Of a stretch of DNA of 64,000 nt, positions 44,241 to 57,700 are shown one piece after another (position 1 is the first letter of the stretch; each line of letters starts with the position of its first letter). The notes below the pieces were generated by a model. That model made no database searches. It saw only the letters and a program-made list of their open reading frames with translations, and had not been told where the DNA came from. The stretch is from Pleodorina starrii (lineage: Eukaryota > Chlorophyta > Chlorophyceae > Chlamydomonadales > Volvocaceae): positions 1-64,000 of the forward strand of contig BRXU01000040.1 in the NCBI GenBank assembly GCA_030267565.1. The letters run 5' to 3'. The position numbers and the translations under genes were made by a program.

Positions 44241-47009
44241 CCGGCACCCACCCCGGCCTCGGCGCCCCGGCAGCCGGCAGCAGCAGCAGCTGCTGCTGCC
44301 GCCTCTGCTACCGCCTGTTTGTGCAACTCCGTCAGCTCCCACACGTGTTTGATGGCGCGATCGGATACCACCTGACGAGAGCGGGGGGCGGGGGCGGGGG
44401 GCGGGGGGCGGGGGCGGGGTCGGGTGAGAAATGGGGGAAGCTACAGAAAGAAGAACCAGGGCCATGTAACCGGCAGGCGACCGACAGGCGAGGGCAGGCG
44501 GAAGGGGCGGGAGGTAAGGGGCCACGTGGGGACGGCCGCTGCGTCTCCTTCGCTCCGCATCGTTTCCATCCCCCCATCACCACCACCACCGCCTCCACCG
44601 CCACCACAATCCCGGGGTCAATCACACCCTCAACCGTATCTTCGCCATACCTTGATCTTGGGTTTCTGGGCGCCGTGGGGGAACAGCGCAGTGGGCGTGT
44701 AGGCCCCTCCGCCTCCGCCTCCCACTGTGCCTTCACCCGGTGGCGGCGGCGGCGGCACTGGGACGGTGTACACGCCCACGGCCGGCCGACCCGGCGGCAC
44801 GCCCCCCTCGGGGAAGTCCGCACACACCACATTCTTCACCTCGAGAAGCGTGCTGCGGTGGAGGCAGCCAGGCGGGAGGATGGGGGTGGGGGTGGGGGTG
44901 GGGGCCGGCGGGAGGAGCCGATGAAAAGCTGCAACAGATGTGTCGCCGCAGGTGGGGACAGGCGGGAGGGGAACGGACAGCCGAGGGGAGGGGAGTGGGG
45001 TGTGGGAAAGCAGCGGTGGCGAGTGGGGCCGACACCGTCCGGAGGGGCCCAGCAGCCGTGCCCACGGCACCGGCGAGTAATACGACGGGTCATGTAACTT
45101 CCGTACTGCCTTGATTCCGTACATGCCGTACATCCATTCGCACCTGCTGCCGTCCGCCATGCGCAGCACAAAGTCCACGCGGGTATTGCCGTACGTGCGC
45201 TGCGTCTCCACGGCGTCGTACGGCCCCCCCAGGTCTCCCTCCAGGACCCGCCGCCGCAGCATCTCCGCCGCCACTCTCTCCGCCAGCTGCGGGTGGCAGC
45301 CCACCACCGCCACACCGCCGCTGGGCCGCTGCTCCTCAACCAACTGGGGAGGGGAGGGGAGGGCGGGGACACCCGGGTGCCGGGTCGGGGTTGGAGTCGG
45401 GGTTGGATCGGGTCGGGGTTGGATTGGGGTAGACAGGGTTAGGGTTGGACAGGGTTGGGGTTGGGTTGAGTTGGGTTGAATTGGGTTGGGGTTGGGGCCG
45501 AGGAGAACGAACAAACAGTGGAGCCGGGACTTAGGGTTGACTCGCTGTAATACACGTGCCTCTGTTCCGCTACGCTTTTCCGCCACGCCTGCCAGCAGCC
45601 TACCAGCTTGCCTCCCGTACTGAACTGTCGTACTCAACCCCCCACCCCTAACCCCCACCCCAAACCCCCCAAACCGCCCCTTGGGGTGTCGCGGCGGTCG
45701 CTCCCCCACCTGGATGGCGTGGGAGGTGGCCGTCGGCGGCGCCCCCTCCCTCCGGGTTGCCGCCGAGTCGCTCAGATAGATCCTACTGCCCGGGGAGATC
45801 ATGCCCGCGCAGTCCAGAGCGGGAGCGTGAGCCAACACCACCGGACCGCCGCCGGCGCCGGCGTTGACGTCGGCGTCGTCGGAGCCGGCACCGCCGCGGG
45901 CGGCGGTGGCGGCTGCCGGCGCCGCCGGCGCCGCCGGCGCCGCCGGCGCCTCCGACGCCAGCAGCCGCACGTCGGCGACGTACGGCGTCTTGATCGCCGC
46001 CGACGGGCGGCGGACGAGCGTGCCTGCGTTTATATTAGGGTTTGGGCGGGCCATGGTAGTTGAGGTCGTGAAGGTGGTTGGAGTTTCCACACCCGGTAGG
46101 CGGTTGGGCAAAACACAGGGAATTTCGGGCGGGCCGTGGCGCCGGGGGCAGGGTTAGGGGAGGGGCCCTGTCGTACAACCCTTTCATGTGAAGTACGGCC
46201 CCCTTGACGGCGTTTCGCAGCGGAGGGGGCGGCAGCGGTGTCACACAGCACCCATTCGTACCCGGTTGTCGTACCCTGATGTCGTACACACCATACATAC
46301 CTGGGACGAGCTCGCCCAGATCAAGCAGCGGCTGGCCCCGCTGCGCCTCCGCCTCCGCCGGCGACAGCACACCGACCCGTGGAGCGGTCGCCTTCGCCGT
46401 CTTCGCCGCCGCCGCTGCGCCCCTTCGCTCCTCCGCCGCCGCGGCCGCCTTCTTTCCTCGCCGCGCCGTTGGCAGCGCCACTGCCACGTCTATGTCCGCA
46501 TCCGCCACCTCCGTCGCCTCCGTCTCTCCCGCCGCCGCCGCCGCCGGCTCCTCTGCCTTCCGTCGAGCCCTTCGCGCCGCCGGTGCCTTCACGGAATCGC
46601 CGTCATGGCCGCCGCCGCCTTCGCCGCCGTCAGCTCCGAGACCAGCGTCGCCGGGGCCACCCAGGCCGTCTGCCCCGGTACCTTTCCTCGTACGACTTCG
46701 ACCGCCGCGCGTCGCCGCCGCCGCCACGCCTGCGGCACTGATGGCGGCGCTCGCCGCCAGCTTGGCCCGCCGCGATGGCCGTACGACAGGCTCCTTCTCC
46801 ACCGCCGCCGCCGCCGCTGCTGCCCTTTCGCCTCCCTCATCCCCGCCGTCGCCGCCGCCGCCGAAGCGGGCACGCTTCCGCCCCCGGGCCGCTAACTCGG
46901 CCGGCGCCGCCACCACCTCTCCTTCCCTTGGCGCCACAGCCAGCCCGTCGGCGGCGGCGGCGGCGGCGGCCGCTGCCGCTGCCGCCGGTGGGAGAGCCGC
47001 CGCTGACAT
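43341..47009 (-). CDS. sfsA: SfsA-domain protein with long basic and Ala-rich extensions, 6 exons, 705 aa
   Basis: Exons on the minus strand: 47009-46301, 46023-45710, 45343-45132, 44852-44651, 44371-44068, 43717-43341; phases agree throughout. SfsA (sugar fermentation stimulation protein) has an N-terminal OB-like part and a PD-(D/E)xK nuclease-like part; its cellular role is poorly defined, and E. coli SfsA is reported to bind DNA. Landmarks: GTLVRRP then YVADVRLL (237-258), AHAPALDCAGMISPGSRIYLS, GNTRVDF (D398), LLEVKNV (E416, K418), FPHGAQK, IKHVWELTEL, CAVLFVVNRSD, ADPLF and GVTLLAYD. The likely nuclease triad D-ExK is retained. Bacterial SfsA is about 235 aa. Here about 236 residues of Ala-rich basic sequence (including RGRKRARF) precede it and a Lys/Gly/Gln-rich tail follows. 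Exon 3 could end 12 bases later at a second GTACGG donor, adding four residues. The long N-terminus has no clear organelle signal and might be nuclear. Confidence 0.85.
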
Positions 47010-48773
47010 GATGAGGGATCTCGCCGCTGGCGTCAAGTGGTTGCACCGAGAAAAGAGAGGAGGTGGAGGAGGAGGAGGAGGATGGCGATGGGGCGGTGGG
47101 GAGCGATGTGCCGGCGAGGGGGTGGGGGTGGGGTGGCGCCGGAGGACCGGCGGGGCGGCACACGCGTCAACAGCGGAGTGGAGACCACCCAGATGGGCTG
47201 ATGGGCTACCGGGGCCGGGGGCTGATGGGCTACCGGTAGTCACAGAGGGCGGGAGGGAGGGCTCGAGGGACCGGACGCAGCCGGGCAGGAGCCGCGAGCG
47301 CCCCGGGGCAGTCCAGGTGCGGGGGCGGCGGTGGGGGGGGAGGTGGGGGCACAGCCGCAGGCGAGCCGTGGCAGCCGGCAACGCCGCCGTCGCCGTTGTT
47401 GCTGCTGCAGCTGCTGCTGCTGACGTGGTGGCGGTGACGCGGCTGACGCGGTCCGACGGGGTGCGGTTGCTCCGGAGGTGGTAAAGGAGGGACCGCAGCA
47501 GCTGGTGGTGAAACGGAGGCGCCGCTGGGTAACGGACCCGGCGGCAGGGGGCGGATGTGGCTCGTGTGGATGTGGATGTGGGGTCCGGATGTGGAGGTGG
47601 GTGTGGCGGCCAGCGGTGTGTGTGTGTGTATTGGGTGGCTGCGGAGACTCCCCGAGGTGTGGAGGTGGTGGAGAGAACGGGGGGGGGCGGGGGAGGGCTG
47701 TGGAGGATCGTCAAGGAGCGCTGATCCGCCGGGCGTGCGCTTCAGATGGGCGGGCGCCGTGGATGTCCTTAAGGAGCTCTGAGGGGCTTCGGGACTCGTC
47801 TAGGAGATGGAAGGTGTTGATGAAGGGGATGGGGTGCTATGCCTGCGGGGGGGGGGAGTTGGCCGAAAGGGGGGGCGGGGAGCAGGTGAGGGAGGTTGCG
47901 GGCTGTGAGATGCGGGTGGGAAAGCGGGTGGTCAAGCTGGACGTGTTCAATGCAGGAGGGGGATGTCTTGAGCGGTGTCGGTGTTGCACTGGAAGGTTGG
48001 CGTGGAGAGGGGGGAGGAAGGAAGGAGGCGGGGGTCACGGTGGCCGGCGGCTCCGTGGCGATGTGCGGCCGCAGCGTGTGATACGGTACATATATGGGGA
48101 GTTCAAATTCGCCCCTCACAAATTGGATTTCTGGTGCGATATTGTTGGAGGAATGCATTGCGGAAAGGAGAGGGTTGGTGGTTTGGGGAAGCGCGGCAGT
48201 CGGAAGGACGCAGAACTGGTAGTTGTGTGGTCCGAGAGTGGCAAGTGCCGATTGAGGTCCCCAGTAACGCCGATCCATGCCCGACTAAAAAATGCAGGAC
48301 ATTACGTCGGCAGCTGCTTGCGGATGCTTGTGGGAGGCTCACATGCGCGCACGTTTGTCTGTCTCTGAGCAGGCGACGACCAAACCTCGCCACCCGAGCG
48401 CCAATTTTGAGTGAGCGCACCAACTTTGTAAGCTCCGAATGTACGCCTTGTCGTGATTACCAAACTTCTTAAGTCTACAAAGTTTTTCTAGCGGCCCGTA
48501 CAGTATGGTTGGTGACAAACGGTCGAGGCAAAGTTGTTGTATGTTGTTGCAACAGCAACTCGTAATATTACACCACCATGTTGTTGCGCGTGAGCCCCAC
48601 GCTGCAGTTTAGATCGCAAAACCTGCAGCAAGTGCACGTTCGTCTTGCGGACGACCTGAGCTCTTCCCAATGCGCACCGAGCCGGTCCAATAGTTGCAAG
48701 TGGATGTAAGCTTCGTGGAGGCTAGGAATATTATAGATCAATTTGCGCCTTTCCGCGTAGCTTCTCTCGAACT
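47010..48773. other. Divergent intergenic region between SfsA and the copper ATPase
   Basis: No gene is supported. It must contain both promoters. GTAC cores, the centre of copper-response elements bound by CRR1 in Chlamydomonas, occur upstream of the ATPase (for example near 48087 and 48499), but GTAC is common throughout this half of the window, so this is weak. Confidence 0.4.
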
Positions 48774-51700
48774 ATGCAGCGACTAGCTCAGTTCCTTTCA
48801 TCGCTGCGCTACGAGAAATTGCCGGAGAAGGAGAAGGATGACCGTGAAAGTCCTTCCAGTCCAGCGCCGAAGCCACAATCTGGGCAGCGCCAGCAGCAAG
48901 GAGGCGATGAGAAGGCACGATGGCCCGTTGCTCTTGTGAGTAGGAGGCTCGTCGTGCCATGGAAAGGCGCGCGATTAGAGCCGAGACCCTTTTGCGGAGC
49001 TTTGCGCTAGTGCCTTGTCTGAAAGCACCCACTCTTCTGTAAATGCAGCTGTCGGTCAAGGGCATGACCTGCGCGGCATGCTCCAAAGCTGTCGAGTCAG
49101 CCCTCAGGCAAGTCGTTGGTGCGCGCATGGGGGTTTAGAGCCACGCCCGCGTCCCTGCCGCGGCCCCGCCGTGGCGGAACGTTGCGTGTGTTTCGGAGGT
49201 TGGGTGGGCGGGAGGCTGGGTGGGCGAGCACCGAGCGACCTGTCCGGGATCCGCAAAGCTCACGTTGTCATAGGGGAGTTGGCCTGCAACCTCTCTCTCC
49301 CATTAGCGCACGTAGCAAGGCTGCCTGTGTCGACAAACCGTAAAACTGTAAGGTCGCTTCGCACGTTCGCAGCAGCTCCTACGGCCCGGGCATTAACCCT
49401 GCCCCTCGCCTCCTCCCCTGCTGCCCGCGACCTCCTGTTTCGGCTCCCTCGCTGTACATTTGCCTTCCGCTTCGCATGTGGTCGTACGATGCCATTTAAT
49501 TGTACGGCACAACCTCGACCCGCCCCTCCCCCCATCAGCTCCGTGGCGGGTGTAAAGCGGGTCAGCGTGGCGCTGCTGCAGGAGAGCGCAGAGGTAGGTC
49601 GTACAATGTACGACACCGTACATAGTATAGGGGGTGAGGGAGGCGGCGGCACGGCACCCCAACGACTGCCGCCGTCAGTGTCCGATGTGATCCGATCCAA
49701 TCCCGGGTGCCGTTGGGAACACACCCCGCACCCCCAATCCTCATGGCCAATCTTCATCCTCGCACCACGCCGCCCGTGCCCCCACGAGGCAAGGTCAATG
49801 CCGGCCCCCCCCCCGAAACCACTCTTTCGCCCTTCAACTGCCCCTCCCCGGTGGAAGTACGCATGTAACCCCCCGCTGCCCCGCGCCCCTGCCCTCCCCC
49901 TGCTGTCGTCCTTCCCTCCACCCCCTCCAGGTGCACTACGACGAGGCCGCGGTCACCCCCGAGCAGTTGGTGGGGTCGGTGGAGGATGCGGGCTTTGAGG
50001 GCGCCCTGGTCAGCTTGAGGCACCCCAGACAGCAGCTCGAGGTGGGGCTGAGCGGCGGCAGCAGCAGCGGCAGTAGCGGTACTCATAGCAGCAGCAGCAG
50101 CAGCAGCTGAGCTGCTGCACCAGTAGTAGTAGTAGTAGGAGGAGGAGGAGCAGCGGTGGAGGGAGTGGGATGGCGAGGGAGGAGGAGCGGGGGAAGGGGA
50201 GGAGGAAGGGGGCTATCATACAACGACCGTTCGTTCCAGGGGCCACGGAGGGGTTGGGCGGGGAGGGCCGCCGGCGACGTTGACGAAAGTGTTGCCCTCG
50301 GGGGGCGATGGGGAGCTCGCCAGGCGCACCCCCGGGACCGCCGACGCCCGCTTGCCCTGCTGCCTTCCCTGCTGGGCCCCTGCCACCAACACCTGGACCC
50401 CCTCGCCCGAACGTTTCATCGGCTTTGACCTCCGCCCAGATGCGCCTGCACTGCTCCGATGCACGGCACTGCCTTCGGCCCCCCCCCCACACACACGCCC
50501 TTCGCTGCGATATCTTTTATCTTACCCCGTCCCTCCCCCCCCCCACACTCAACTCCCCGCCGCCCCCCTCCTCGTGCTCCACCTCAGGTCCTGCGGTTGC
50601 GCGTCACCGGCATGGTTTGCGCCGCCTGCTCCACCGCTGTTGAGAACGCGCTGCTGAGCCACTCGGGTGTCAGCAAGGCGGGGGTGGTGCTGGCGTCAGG
50701 GGACGTGGAGGTGCAGTTTGACGCGGCGGTGGTCAGCGCGGTGGGTGGCGCGGTGGGGGTGGGTGGGGCTGGGTGAGGTTGGGATGTTGGCGGGGCAGGG
50801 TGGGGTGGGGTGATGGCTGGCAGGGAGGACGCGGGGGGAGGAGGTTCGGGGCTGCTTTGTGTCGGGTGGGGTTGAAGCGATCACCTGAACACCTACCCCA
50901 CCTCACCCCACCTCATCTCGCCTCACCTCGGGGTAGAGGCTGCTGGTGGAGCATCAGGGTACCACCCGGTAACACAATACGCTCTCAGAAGGGGTCTCAG
51001 AAAGGGTCTCAGAGAGAGAGAGAGAGATGGGCAGGCAGCAGGAGGCGCGGCTACGTTGGTCAGGCTGCTGGGTGACCGACCGGTGCGAGCTGGCTGCCCT
51101 CTACCGGTGCCATGTCGCCCGACGGCCCGGGCGGCAGTTGTCTCCAGGCGCCGAGCCTGCGACCGCTGAAGGAGCTGCCGCCGCCTGAAACCACCTCACC
51201 TCACATTGACCCACCCCACCCAATTCTCTTTATACCCACCCCACCTCGTCGCGGAATCTGTGCACGGCGTTGCTGCCGCTTCCCTCGCCGCTTCCGTTAC
51301 GTGTGTTGGCCCTCTGCCTCCTCCGCCTCGGCCTCTGCCGCCTGTACCCCCCCCTTCCCCGCCCCCTCTGCTGCTGTCCGCAGGAGGCCCTCGTGACGGC
51401 GGTGGAGGACGCGGGCTTTGAGGCCACCATGGTGTCACAGGGAGGGCTGGAGACGCTCATGCTGCGGGTAGGCGAAAGGGGGGGAGGGCGGGGTGGGGGG
51501 ACTGGCTGGCTGGGAGGGTTGTCCAGGGCGGGGTGCCTCTGTCAGGCACATATTGGGGGGAGGAAGCGGCCACGTGCTTTGGGGGCGGGCCGCCTCCGTC
51601 TGTGTGCTGCGGGTCCGTGCTGTGTGCTGCGGGAGCGGACCGGAGCGGAGCAGTTGGGACCTGACCGCCGACTACGTGGTGTCCCTCGGGTGGGGGGGGG

Positions 51701-54700
51701 CCAGTGGGGCGGGGATGAGGAAGATACCGCAGAAGCTACCTCAACACTGCACGCCGCGTCCCACGCCGGATGGGCCGCGCACGTGCTCGGTGTTGATGTA
51801 CGGCGGCGACATTGCTGTTTACGGCAGGTGTACGGCATGAACTCCACGGCTTGCACCACCGCCGTGGAGGCGGCGCTGCGACGGGTGCCCGGCGTGGCGC
51901 GCGCGGGTGTACGGCTGGCGGAGGGCCAGGCGGAGGTGTGGTACGACCCCAATGCCACCGGGCCGCGACACCTCATCGCCGCCGTCGAGGCGTGCGACGG
52001 CGGCGGCGGCGGAGCCGTCGGCGCCCCCCGGCAGCCTCTGAATGCGGAGCTGATGCGGTCGCTGTCTCCTTGGGGATCTGGAGGGGAGGGCGGCGGCGAG
52101 GGAGGTGGCGGCGGCGGCGGCGGCGGAGGAGGTGGCGGCGGGCGAGCTGGCGGCGCGGCTGCGGTTGCGGAGCGGGAGTTGCGGTACTGGTGGGGTTTGT
52201 TCTCCACCAGTCTGTTGTTCACGGTGCCGGTGTTCATTGTGGCGATGGTGCTGCCCATGATGCCGGGTGAGTGGGAGGGGGAGGGAGGGAGGGCTAAGGG
52301 GGAGGGGTACGGGGGAGGGGTATGGAGTGCAGTACATCACTGGATCTGGTTGCAGTGCAGGAGGGAGGGGGAAGGGAGGGGGGAAGGGAGGTGAAGGGGG
52401 GGTAGAGGGGCCGGCGCTCTGTTTTTTCCCTTCGGCGGTGGGAGCGGGCTACTCGGATTGCCCGGGGGACGGGCCCCTTCCCAGTGCCTGTTTCCCCATC
52501 TCTTCCCCCCTCCCCCCTCTTCCCCCTCCCCCCCTCGCACACACCCGCTCTCCAGGTTCTGATGCGTTCATGTCCACCCCCATTCTGGGCTTCCCCTGCA
52601 ACCAGCTGGTCAAGTGGGCGCTGGCCACCCCCGTGCAGTTCATCGTGGGGTGGAGGTTCCACAGGGGGGCGTTCAAGGTGAGGGAGGAGGCGTGCGTGCG
52701 TGCGCGTGTGCCGGTGTGCGTGCGTTGAGGAGGGAGAGGAAGGTAAGGATAACTCGCCTAAAACCCTAGAACCCTAACGCTTGAAGTCCAGATAAGGCAG
52801 GGGCGCGGGTGGAGTAATGCGAGTGTCGTTTTGTCGAAAGGGAGTGGGCGAGCAGGGAACATGGTGGTGAAGACCAGGAGACCAAGCCAGCAGGTGGAGG
52901 GGGGAGGGGCGGCGGGAGACGGGCGCCTGGGAGGCCTGGGGCTCGAGGGGGGGAGGGGCGTCTTCCGGTAACGACGGTGCCGGGCGCTGGAAACAGCAAC
53001 CGCGCCGGGTGCCCTTCCGAGGGGCCCCCCTCACCGGCCAGCCGATGCCAATATCATTACGGCTGTCATCGCCGTTACCGCGCCGGTTGCAGCTTGGGGG
53101 CGGGCGCTCCCAGATGTCAGCGTGCCGATTGCTCTCTGTGGGGGGCCCGCATTCCTCGCGCTTTGCTTTCCCTGCGTGCCTTGATCCCCCCCTTGCCTCC
53201 CTTGCCCCCACTGCCCGCGCCGGCTTCGCTTCGGCTGCTGCCCCCCCCCAATCCCCCTTTAACCCCCCACACATGCGACCCCCGAACCCCTAACGCCCCG
53301 CACCCCACCCGGTACCACCTCCTTCCCTCTCCCCCCTGTCCCCCTCCCCCCCCCCGTGGATAACCCCTCCTGCCCCTCAGGCCCTCCGCCGCGGCACCGC
53401 CAACATGGATGTGTTGGTGTCTCTGGGCACCAATGCGTCGTACATCTACAGCATCATATCCATACTCTTCCACCACTTCAACAGGTGTGGGTGTTTGGGT
53501 GTTGTTGCCCTGTGGGCGTTACAGTGGACTACAGACCCACGGAAGGGTGCGGGTGTGTATGCATGTGTGTGTGAGGGAGGGAGAGGGAGACAGGGGGGAT
53601 GTCAGCTGACGGCTCGGTCTCTCTCTGCCGTCTATATGATTATGATAAGGAAAGGGGGCAGGTGGATGAGATCAGCCCCTAAGGGCTCCCCGGAGAGGGG
53701 CGATGTCAGAGGGAGGGGGCAGGGGGGCGATGCCGTATGTGATGGGGTGATAACGGAGAGCAGAGACGAGGCGGAGGGACAGCGGAGGCTGCTCTGTAAC
53801 CCCGTCGCCGCCCCCGCCCCGGTCCGTTCCGTAACCTGCACCACCGCATCTTCTCCTTCCCCCTCCTCTTCCCCCTCCTCCTCGCCCGCCTCCGCCGCGC
53901 CGGCCACGGCCACCTTCACCCATGCCGCTGCCGCCGCCGATGGGGTCCTGCCCCCCCTGTCCCTCATTCCCCGCTCAATCCTCCAATCGCCGCTACCTCC
54001 TCCTCCCCCCCTCCCCCACCATCATCATCACCGCCTCCATCCGTCGTCTCCACCACCACCACCACCACCACCACCGCCACCGCCTCCTTCACTGTCGCTG
54101 CCCCCCTAACCGCCGCCGCCGCCACCGCTGCCGCAATCTGTCGCGGTGAGGGACAGACAGATAGACAGACAGACCGGCAGACAGGCAGGCAGGGACTGAG
54201 GGGGGCTCCACTCCCCCTGCGGACATCAGAGCTGCAGCAGCAGCCACCTGGCCCTGGGGGTAGCTGCCTCCACCCCGTATAGGGAGAGGGAGAGATTAAG
54301 AGGCAGAGAGGGTGGAAGAGGGGGAAAGAATGGAAGTCTCGGGTCGCGACAAGGGCGGGGGCGGAATTCGAACGGACCCATGGGTCATTCGCAAAGCGAC
54401 CCGCACCCGAAAATGGGGGCGTAGACGAGGGGCTCTGACGTCGGGCGTAGAGGGGAGGGCTGGCTTGCCCGCACCGCTGCGTCCTCGCGCGCCCTGATCC
54501 CGAAACACACACACACACACACTCGTGCGCGCACGCACGCACGCACGCACGCACAGTTTGTGGACGTTATCCTGGGCGGGGGAGATGAAAGGTGGATCGC
54601 CGGTGTTGTGTTCCCGCACTGCCCCGCCTCTCATCTCCCCCGCCTCGGATAACGCTCGCCAGCCCCCTACCACACCCTGCCCGCGATTCTCTCCATCCCC

Positions 54701-57700
54701 TCTCACCCCACCACCACCCACCACCAACCCTGGTCGCCCTCCCCCCTCCCTCTCTGCCTGTTCGAACTTCTGTTCTCAATCCCCCACCCCTCCCCCGTCC
54801 CTCTTCACCACCCGCCGCCACCTCGCCGTACCGCCCCTCCGCCCGCAGGCACCGACTGGAGGGCAGCATGGAGCTGGAGGATGCGGAAGAGGCAGCAGCA
54901 GCGGCAGCAGCAGCGGCCGCGATGGGCGGTGTCCCGCCCGGTTTCTCGCTGTCGCCTCCGCCCCCCGGCGCTGCTGGCCCCGGCGGCCCCATGGGCTATG
55001 TGCCCACGGACTTCTTCGAGACGTCCGCCATGCTCATCACCTTCATCCTGCTGGGCAAGTACCTGGAGGCGGCGGCAAAGGTGGGAGCTGGGAGGGAGGG
55101 AGGGAGGGAGGGGCGGGGTGGGGATGGGCGGGGCGGGGTAATAAGGGTGAGACCGTAGCGGTGGGACGGAGGCGACCTGGGTGACCGGCGGCGGCCTGGA
55201 GGGGATCCAGCAATATTACTTGGGCTGAGGGGGCTTTGCGAAGATGTCGGAAGCTGAAGGAAGCTGATGGTTGCGCCAGTGAGCTGGAAGGTGTGGGATG
55301 TCAGGAGGTGGCGCGGGATGGCAGGGTGTGGGATGGGGCGCGGGACGGAGTATGGGGTTGGGAGAGGGGAAGGGGGCCTGCCGCCGTCGCCGCATACTCC
55401 CCCCCCCATCGTCAGTATTTGCTCCGTTCCCTCCTGTCCTCTTGCCTTCCACCTCTCCCATCTCTCCCCCAAAGTGCAACGCCCCTTCACACGCACCTGA
55501 AGCGCCTTCCGCCCCTCCCCCTTCCTTCCCTCCTCCCCTCCTTGCCTCCCCTCCCCCCAGGGCCGCACCTCCGCCGCCCTCGCCGCCCTGGCCGCCCTGG
55601 TGCCCGACACCGCCACCCTGGTGGTCCTGGACGAGGCGACCGGGGCGGTGCTGGATGCGAGGGAGGTGCCCTCAGCGCTCATACACAGGGGAGACGTGCT
55701 CAGGGTGGGTGGCCTGGATGGGTGGGTGGGTGGGTGGGTGGGCGCTGGATGGGTGGGGAGGTGGGGGGATGGGTGGGTGGGTGGGATGGGAGGGCGGGTG
55801 GCTTGCTTGGAGTGCTTGGGTGCCGGCACGGGGGTTTGGGACCGGAGCGGAGTTTCTTACAACTGCCGCATCTGCCGCATCCTCCTCTTGTGATCTTATG
55901 CTCATCTGCTCTTGTGCCGCCGCTGGTGATGATGGTCTTCCGCGGCTGCTGCTGCTGTCCGCTGCTGCGTGCGTCTGTAGGTAGTCCCCGGCTCCAAGGT
56001 GCCCACCGACGGTGTTATCGTGGAGGGTCAGTCCTACCTGAACGAGGCCATGGTGACGGGGGAGAGTGTGCCCAAGTGGAAGCGGCCGGGGGAGGTGGTC
56101 ATCGGGGGGACCATCAACACATCAAACCCGCTGCTGGTGCGGGCAACACGGGTGAGTGGGTACCTTGGGGGAGGGAGGGAGAGGGGGACGGAGAGGGGTA
56201 AAACAAGGAACGACACACCGCAGCGGAGGGGACGTAGGCGACCGAGAACCCACCCAGTGGTGCACACTAGGCCACTAAGCACATCTGTCCTTCCTTACCA
56301 ATACAAGTACCGGAAGAGCTGCGACCGCGTCGCCGCCTGAGGGGAGGGGAGGGGAGCCAGCTTGGCGGGCGGGCGGAGAGGGGCGGGGGAAGCAAGAGGG
56401 AGGTTGCGTCGCGCTGCGGTGCGACGTACACCGCGCTGCGGTGCGACGCCCTCTCGCGCTGTCAGCGCGACCTCCTCCCCCGCACGTTCCCTCGTCGCGC
56501 ATCGCACGATGCGACGGCTGAAAAGGGCAACCGGGGGGGGGGGCAACGGAACCTGCGCCGCCCCAAGGGCGGCGAACACGCGGCGTCCTTTCTTTGATCC
56601 CGCCCTCCTGCCCCATGTCCCCTGCCAATTTGAAATCGCCTCTCTGGCGGCTGTTGCTTGTTGTGGGTCGCAGGTGGGCTCCGAAACCGTGCTGAGTCAG
56701 ATCGTGCGGCTGGTGGAGCATGCGCAGATGACCAAGGCGCCGGTGCAGGTGAGGCAGCGGGGGCGGCAGGGCCGGAACGCGGCGGGAGGCGGTGGTGTGT
56801 GGCGGTGTGGTGGTGGGACCGAGCTACGGATTAGAATACACACACACACATACCCAAACCCCCCACCTCATCCTCACTCTCCCGGAGCATCCCCCTGCCT
56901 CTCCCTCTTCCCACCCTCGCTGCCCCGCCCCCACTCCATCTCACCTCAATTTTCCGTTACGGCAGCGAGATTGAACTCAGCGCCGATTCCCCACCCCACA
57001 CACCCGACCCCCAACCCCACACCCCACACCCCTTCCAGGCCTTCGCCGACCGTGTCGCCGCCGTGTTCGTCCCGCTGGTGATCGCCGCCTCTCTGCTGAC
57101 CTGGCTGGGCTGGTACGTTGCGGGCCTTACGGGCGCCTTCCCCTCCTCCTGGCTGCCCGAGGGCCACACTCCCTTTCTGTTTGCGCTGCTGTTCGGGATC
57201 GCGGTGCTGGTCATCGCCTGTCCCTGCGCCCTGGGACTGGCCACCCCCACGGCGGTCATGGTGGGCACGGGGGTGGCGGCGCAGATGGGCATCCTCATCA
57301 AGGGGGCGGATGCGCTGGAGGTGGGTACTGGGGGGGGTGGGGGGGTGGTAATTAAAACGCCCCGGATGGGGGGTGGGGGGGAGCAGGAAAAGCGTGGGGG
57401 CGGAGGGGTGGGAGGGCGGGAGGGAATGAGGGCATAGGGTGTTTCTGGGTGTTGGGCGGTGGGGGGTGGGCGGGAGGTAAACAGTGCGAAGCAAAGCGGA
57501 GGAACTGAGACGACGTTGAGTTTGGGACGGGAGGGGGGAGACAGGGAAGTGGGGAGGGGGTGAAGTGGGGAGTGCGGGTAGATCAGCCAGGAGTACGGTG
57601 CTCGGTGGAGATAGGGAGAAGGGAGGGCCAGGGAGGGAAGGGAAAGGAGCAGTGGGCGGCAGGAGAGAGAGGAGGGGGGAGAGAAGGGCCGCCAAGATGC

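Noticed and set aside
44630..46111. A single 493-codon minus-strand gene
   Set aside because: It is exons 2-4 of SfsA read through their introns. The intronic parts are low-complexity and splice sites with matching phases bracket the conserved blocks.
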